A stretch of DNA of 15,598 bases, from positions 1 to 15,598 of the forward strand of contig JAEZGJ010000119.1 of NCBI GenBank assembly GCA_023416965.1. Reading direction: 5' to 3'. This DNA comes from Pseudomonadota bacterium. Lineage in GTDB: Bacteria; Pseudomonadota; Alphaproteobacteria; Rhizobiales; Phreatobacteraceae. The position numbers were made by a program, and so were the translations under genes. A model generated the notes under the pieces. That model did not search any database. It was not told the origin of the DNA and saw only the letters and a program-made list of their open reading frames with translations. Positions 13,183-15,598 of the stretch are shown here, piece after piece (positions within the stretch are counted from its first letter, which is position 1; every line of letters begins with the position of its first letter).

Positions 13183-14613
13183 ATGCGGCCGCCGCGCATC
13201 GAGAAGGGCCTCGTGCTCGACGGCTTCACGCTGCAGGCGCCGCTGAAGCTCGGCGGCATGGCGCAGATCTGGGAGGTGACGGCCGAGGGTGCGGACATGC
13301 CGCTCGTCATGAAGATCCCGCTCATCCTCGACGGCGACGACCCCACCATGATCGTCGGCTTCGAGATGGAGCAGATGATCCTGCCGCGCCTCGCAGGCCC
13401 GCACGTGCCGCGCTTCGTCGCCGCCGGCGACTTCTCCCATCAGCCCCATATCGTGATGGAGCGCATCGCCGGCCGCTCGCTCTACGAGAGGATGGGCGAG
13501 GCGCCCTTCGCTGCAGAGGAGGTTGCGAGCCTCGGCCTCGCCGTGGCGCGGGCGCTCTGCGACCTGCACCGCCAGAACGTCCTGCATCTCGACGTGAAGC
13601 CGGCCAATGTCCTGATCCGCGATGACGGCACGGCCGTGCTGGTGGATTACGGGCTCGCCCGCCACCGCCTGCTGCCGGACCTGCTCGCCGAGGAGTTCCG
13701 CCTGCCGATCGGCACGGCGCCCTATATGGCGCCCGAACAGGTGTTGCACGCCCGCGACGACCCGCGCTCCGACATCTTCGCCCTCGGTTGCGTGCTCTAC
13801 GAGATGACGACGGGGCGCCAGCCATTCGGCGATCCGCGCGGGGCGCGCCGACTTCGCAAGCGCCTGTGGTGGGATCCCTGGCCGCCGCGGGCCCTGCGCA
13901 CGGATTGTCCGCCCTGGCTGCAGGAGATCATCCTGCGCTGCCTCGCCGTCGATCCCGCCGGGCGCTATCCCACCATGGCGCAGCTCGCCTTCGACCTCGC
14001 CCATCCCGCCGAGGTGCGCCTCACCGCCGCCGGCTCGCGGCAGCGGCGCGACGGCTCCCTCGCGCGCCTGCGCCGGTGGTTCCGCGCCCTGGGTGCCGAA
14101 CGTCCCGCACCGGTCGCCCTGGACCGGGCCGAGGCGACCGCGCCGATCGTCCTCGTCGCCGTCGACCTGTCCACGGACTACTGCGCCGTCGCCGATGCCG
14201 TCCGGGGCATGGCGGGGCGCATGCTGACGCTGCTCCCCTCCGCCAGGCTCGCCTGCGTCAACGTCCTCAAGCTCAGGCGAATCGGCATCGACGAGACCAC
14301 CGACGGCGAGGGCAGGGCGCTGCACGTCGCCCGGCTGGTCCAGTTGCGCGCCTGGGCGGCGCCCCTCGGCCTGCCGGCGGACCGCATCAGCTTCCACGTG
14401 CTGGAGAGCACGGATCCCGCCGAGGCCATCGTCGTCCATGCCCGCGAGAACCATGTTGACCAGGTCATCATGGGTGCCCGCGGCCAGTCCGGCACCCGCC
14501 GTTATCTCGGCAGCGTCTCGGCGCGGGTGGCGGCCGAGGCGCCCTGCACCGTGACCGTGGTGCGCGCCGCGCTTCAGGCCTCCCTGCCGCCCGCCAGCCA
14601 CCATTCCGCATAG
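13183..14613 (+). CDS. Serine/threonine protein kinase fused to a universal stress protein domain
   Basis: This 476-residue soluble protein has two domains. The N-terminal Hanks-type kinase (about 13-275) has the glycine loop LGGMAQIWEV (23-32), ATP lysine K44 (VMKIP), a candidate helix-C Glu (E61 or E63), catalytic loop H135-L-D137-V-K-P-A-N142, metal-binding D155-Y-G, and A183-P-E. The catalytic loop reads HLD, not HRD, a non-RD kinase that may not need activation-loop phosphorylation. After a basic, Arg-rich linker (about 285-315) comes a UspA domain (about 320-464) with the nucleotide-binding signature G431-x2-G434-x8-G443-S444. No membrane helix is seen, unlike PknB-type sensors. Such kinase/USP fusions are a known architecture. 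The domain probably couples nucleotide level or stress to phosphorylation (inference). It is the second gene of an operon with the phosphoesterase, and its last 40 bp overlap the converging Nudix gene. Confidence 0.93.
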   Translation: MRPPRIEKGLVLDGFTLQAPLKLGGMAQIWEVTAEGADMPLVMKIPLILDGDDPTMIVGFEMEQMILPRLAGPHVPRFVAAGDFSHQPHIVMERIAGRSLYERMGEAPFAAEEVASLGLAVARALCDLHRQNVLHLDVKPANVLIRDDGTAVLVDYGLARHRLLPDLLAEEFRLPIGTAPYMAPEQVLHARDDPRSDIFALGCVLYEMTTGRQPFGDPRGARRLRKRLWWDPWPPRALRTDCPPWLQEIILRCLAVDPAGRYPTMAQLAFDLAHPAEVRLTAAGSRQRRDGSLARLRRWFRALGAERPAPVALDRAEATAPIVLVAVDLSTDYCAVADAVRGMAGRMLTLLPSARLACVNVLKLRRIGIDETTDGEGRALHVARLVQLRAWAAPLGLPADRISFHVLESTDPAEAIVVHARENHVDQVIMGARGQSGTRRYLGSVSARVAAEAPCTVTVVRAALQASLPPASHHSA

Positions 14614-15287
14614 GCCAGCTGGAAGGGGGGCATGAGGTCGCGCCGAAGGTCGTCCGCATCCCGCACGATGTGCATGTCCGCCAGTTCCGGCTCGGCCTGG
14701 CCGGCCAGACGCGTCAAGACGCAGTCCCGCAGCTCCTCCGCCTCCAGAGGCGACCGCACGATCTTGACGAAGGTGGAGCGCTTCTCGTCCTCGTGCAGCC
14801 AGAAATCCGGCTCGAAGGTCACCTCCTCCGCCGTCAGGCCGGTCTCCTCCGCCAGCTCCCTCATGGCGCTGCCGTTGAGGTCCACCTGTCCGTCCACCAC
14901 GTCGGAAAGGTCCGGCGTGCCGCCCGGAAAGTAGATCTTGCCGGCATTGGCGGTGTGGCCGCCCATCACGCCCATCACCAGCGCCCCGTCGGCGCTGGTG
15001 AGGCCGGCGAGCGCGAAGCCGTTGCGGGTCGCGCCGTCCGGCTCCCCGTGCCGCATGTAGTGCAGGAACTGCGCATAGCGGACCGGCCGGTAGCAGGCCT
15101 CGAAGACGTCGGCCTCCACCCGCCGCTCGGCGATGACGAGGACCTGCCCGTCGAACAGGGCCGGCTTGGCCGCCCGGGCCGCCCGCCACCCCGATTCGAT
15201 GGCTTCCGCATGGGTTTCCGCATAGGCCCAGGGCCTCGCCTCGACCGTGGCGCGAATGTGGCGGATGCGGCGGAACCGGTACGGCAT
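14574..15287 (-). CDS. Nudix hydrolase
   Basis: This 237-residue protein has a Nudix catalytic helix R143-E-L-A-E147-E148-T-G-L151, preceded by the FPGGTP strand (120-125). The residue normally Glu seven positions before the Arg is Val135, so the loop part of the Nudix box departs from consensus while the metal-binding RELAEE core is intact. The N-terminal 115 residues resemble the long lead domain of ADP-sugar or NADH-pyrophosphatase-like members. It likely hydrolyses a nucleoside diphosphate linked to another moiety; the substrate is unknown. Start: the ATG at 15287 is used; a TTG at 15290 in frame has slightly better spacing from GAGGA (7 rather than 10 nt), so it remains possible. The gene overlaps the kinase-USP gene tail to tail by 40 bp and is divergent from the lipoprotein gene at 15441. 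Confidence 0.88.
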   Translation of the reverse strand: MPYRFRRIRHIRATVEARPWAYAETHAEAIESGWRAARAAKPALFDGQVLVIAERRVEADVFEACYRPVRYAQFLHYMRHGEPDGATRNGFALAGLTSADGALVMGVMGGHTANAGKIYFPGGTPDLSDVVDGQVDLNGSAMRELAEETGLTAEEVTFEPDFWLHEDEKRSTFVKIVRSPLEAEELRDCVLTRLAGQAEPELADMHIVRDADDLRRDLMPPFQLAYAEWWLAGGREA

Positions 15288-15352
15288 CAAGGCGTTGTCC
15301 TCGCGAGATGTCAGGCGCTGCCGGCAATGTGGCCAGGGTCGTTGACCCGTCC

Positions 15353-15381
15353 TTAATGCTGGCGAAGCCGCGGCTTGGCAA
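15353..15381 (-). promoter_or_regulatory. Candidate promoter of the Nudix gene
   Basis: On the minus strand, TTGCCA (15381-15376), 17 nt, and CATTAA (15358-15353) would start RNA near 15346, about 60 nt before the ATG. The -35 overlaps that of the divergent promoter on the other strand. GGGTC-GTT-GACCC at 15336-15348 lies at the expected RNA start and could be an operator. Confidence 0.3.
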
Positions 15382-15403
15382 ATCGCACCACGGTCACCTA
15401 TGG
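15375..15403 (+). promoter_or_regulatory. Candidate promoter of the right-edge lipoprotein gene
   Basis: TTGGCA at 15375-15380 (preceded by C, giving CTTGGC), a 17-nt spacer and CTATGG at 15398-15403 closely match the alphaproteobacterial CTTGnC/CTATnn pattern. This is the best promoter match in the window. The RNA would start near 15410, about 30 nt before the ATG at 15441. Confidence 0.5.
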
Positions 15404-15440
15404 TCCACCCCGGGTCGGGGGCCTGCAGGAGGGAATATCG

Positions 15441-15598
15441 ATGCTGAAGAAACTGACTCTGGTGGGCGCTGCCGCCCTGATGATCGGTGCGTGCACGCCG
15501 CGCGAGGAGCGCGCTGCTGCCGGCGGCGCCATCGGCGCGGGCGCTGGCGCGCTGATCGGCGGCCTGGCCACCGGCACGGGTGGTGGTGCCCTCGCGGG
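15441..15598 (+). CDS. Glycine-zipper lipoprotein (5' part; continues past window)
   Basis: The frame opens at ATG 15441 and has no stop before the window ends, giving 52 codons. The start has an excellent ribosome site (AGGAGGGA, about 6 nt away) and a good upstream promoter. Residues 1-17 form a lipoprotein signal peptide (MLKKLTLVGAAALM core) with the lipobox I-G-A-C18, so the protein is envelope-anchored. After a short charged stretch (TPREERAAA) comes a glycine zipper, GGAIGAGAGALIGG and onward, the pattern of the 17-kDa surface antigen/YMGG-like outer-membrane lipoproteins, whose zipper inserts into or packs against membrane. Specific function unknown; the rest of the protein is not visible. 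Confidence 0.85.
   Translation, partial: MLKKLTLVGAAALMIGACTPREERAAAGGAIGAGAGALIGGLATGTGGGALA

Noticed and set aside
12346..15381. Minus-strand open frame of about 1000 codons
   Set aside because: It runs antisense through the phosphoesterase, kinase and part of the Nudix gene, which all have intact catalytic motifs. Its product has low-complexity composition and no domain, so it is a GC artefact.

Overview
The window is very GC-rich DNA with strong G/C bias at third codon positions and almost gap-free gene packing. The gene families are typical of Hyphomicrobiales (Rhizobiales) alphaproteobacteria: WGxDxLG secreted repeat proteins, a kinase/universal-stress fusion, small C-(S)G-D-I lipoproteins, and promoters resembling CTTGnC-N17-CTAT. 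The genus cannot be fixed from sequence alone. No RNA gene, transposase, integrase or CRISPR array was seen. Two real genes run off the window edges: a secreted repeat protein on the left and a glycine-zipper lipoprotein on the right.

Layout. Positions 1-1033 (-) hold the 3'-truncated secreted protein with three cysteine-paired repeats; its far end is a 16-G homopolymer. Positions 1193-2434 (-) encode a NylB-like serine hydrolase. Divergently, 2722-7862 (+) is one catabolic/uptake operon: a YtcJ-type amidohydrolase, DppB-like and DppC-like permeases, and an oligopeptide-type binding protein, closed by a good intrinsic terminator at 7877-7914. A second, AtzA/cytosine-deaminase-like amidohydrolase follows at 7957-9408 (+). 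It converges on a MetE-like zinc methyltransferase (9611-10741, -), and the gap carries a pair of inverted REP-like palindromes (9434-9585). Divergent to the methyltransferase is a VOC-fold ring-cleaving dioxygenase (10987-11937, +).

The right part begins with a small lipoprotein (12014-12358, +). Next is a tight two-gene operon of a calcineurin-type phosphoesterase (12436-13176) and a soluble non-RD Ser/Thr kinase fused to a universal stress protein domain (13183-14613). A Nudix hydrolase (14574-15287, -) overlaps the kinase gene tail to tail by 40 bp. The last gene is the lipoprotein starting at 15441 (+).

How the genes may work together (inference). The 1.2-11.9 kb stretch looks like a scavenging locus for an amide-, peptide- or N-containing compound: periplasmic capture and ABC import, then hydrolysis by two metal-dependent amidohydrolases and a serine amide/ester hydrolase. 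The methyltransferase and ring-cleaving dioxygenase nearby could act on methylated or aromatic products. The transporter lacks its ATPase genes here, and the locus carries no regulator gene. The phosphoesterase, kinase-USP and Nudix genes form a separate nucleotide/phosphate-signalling neighbourhood.
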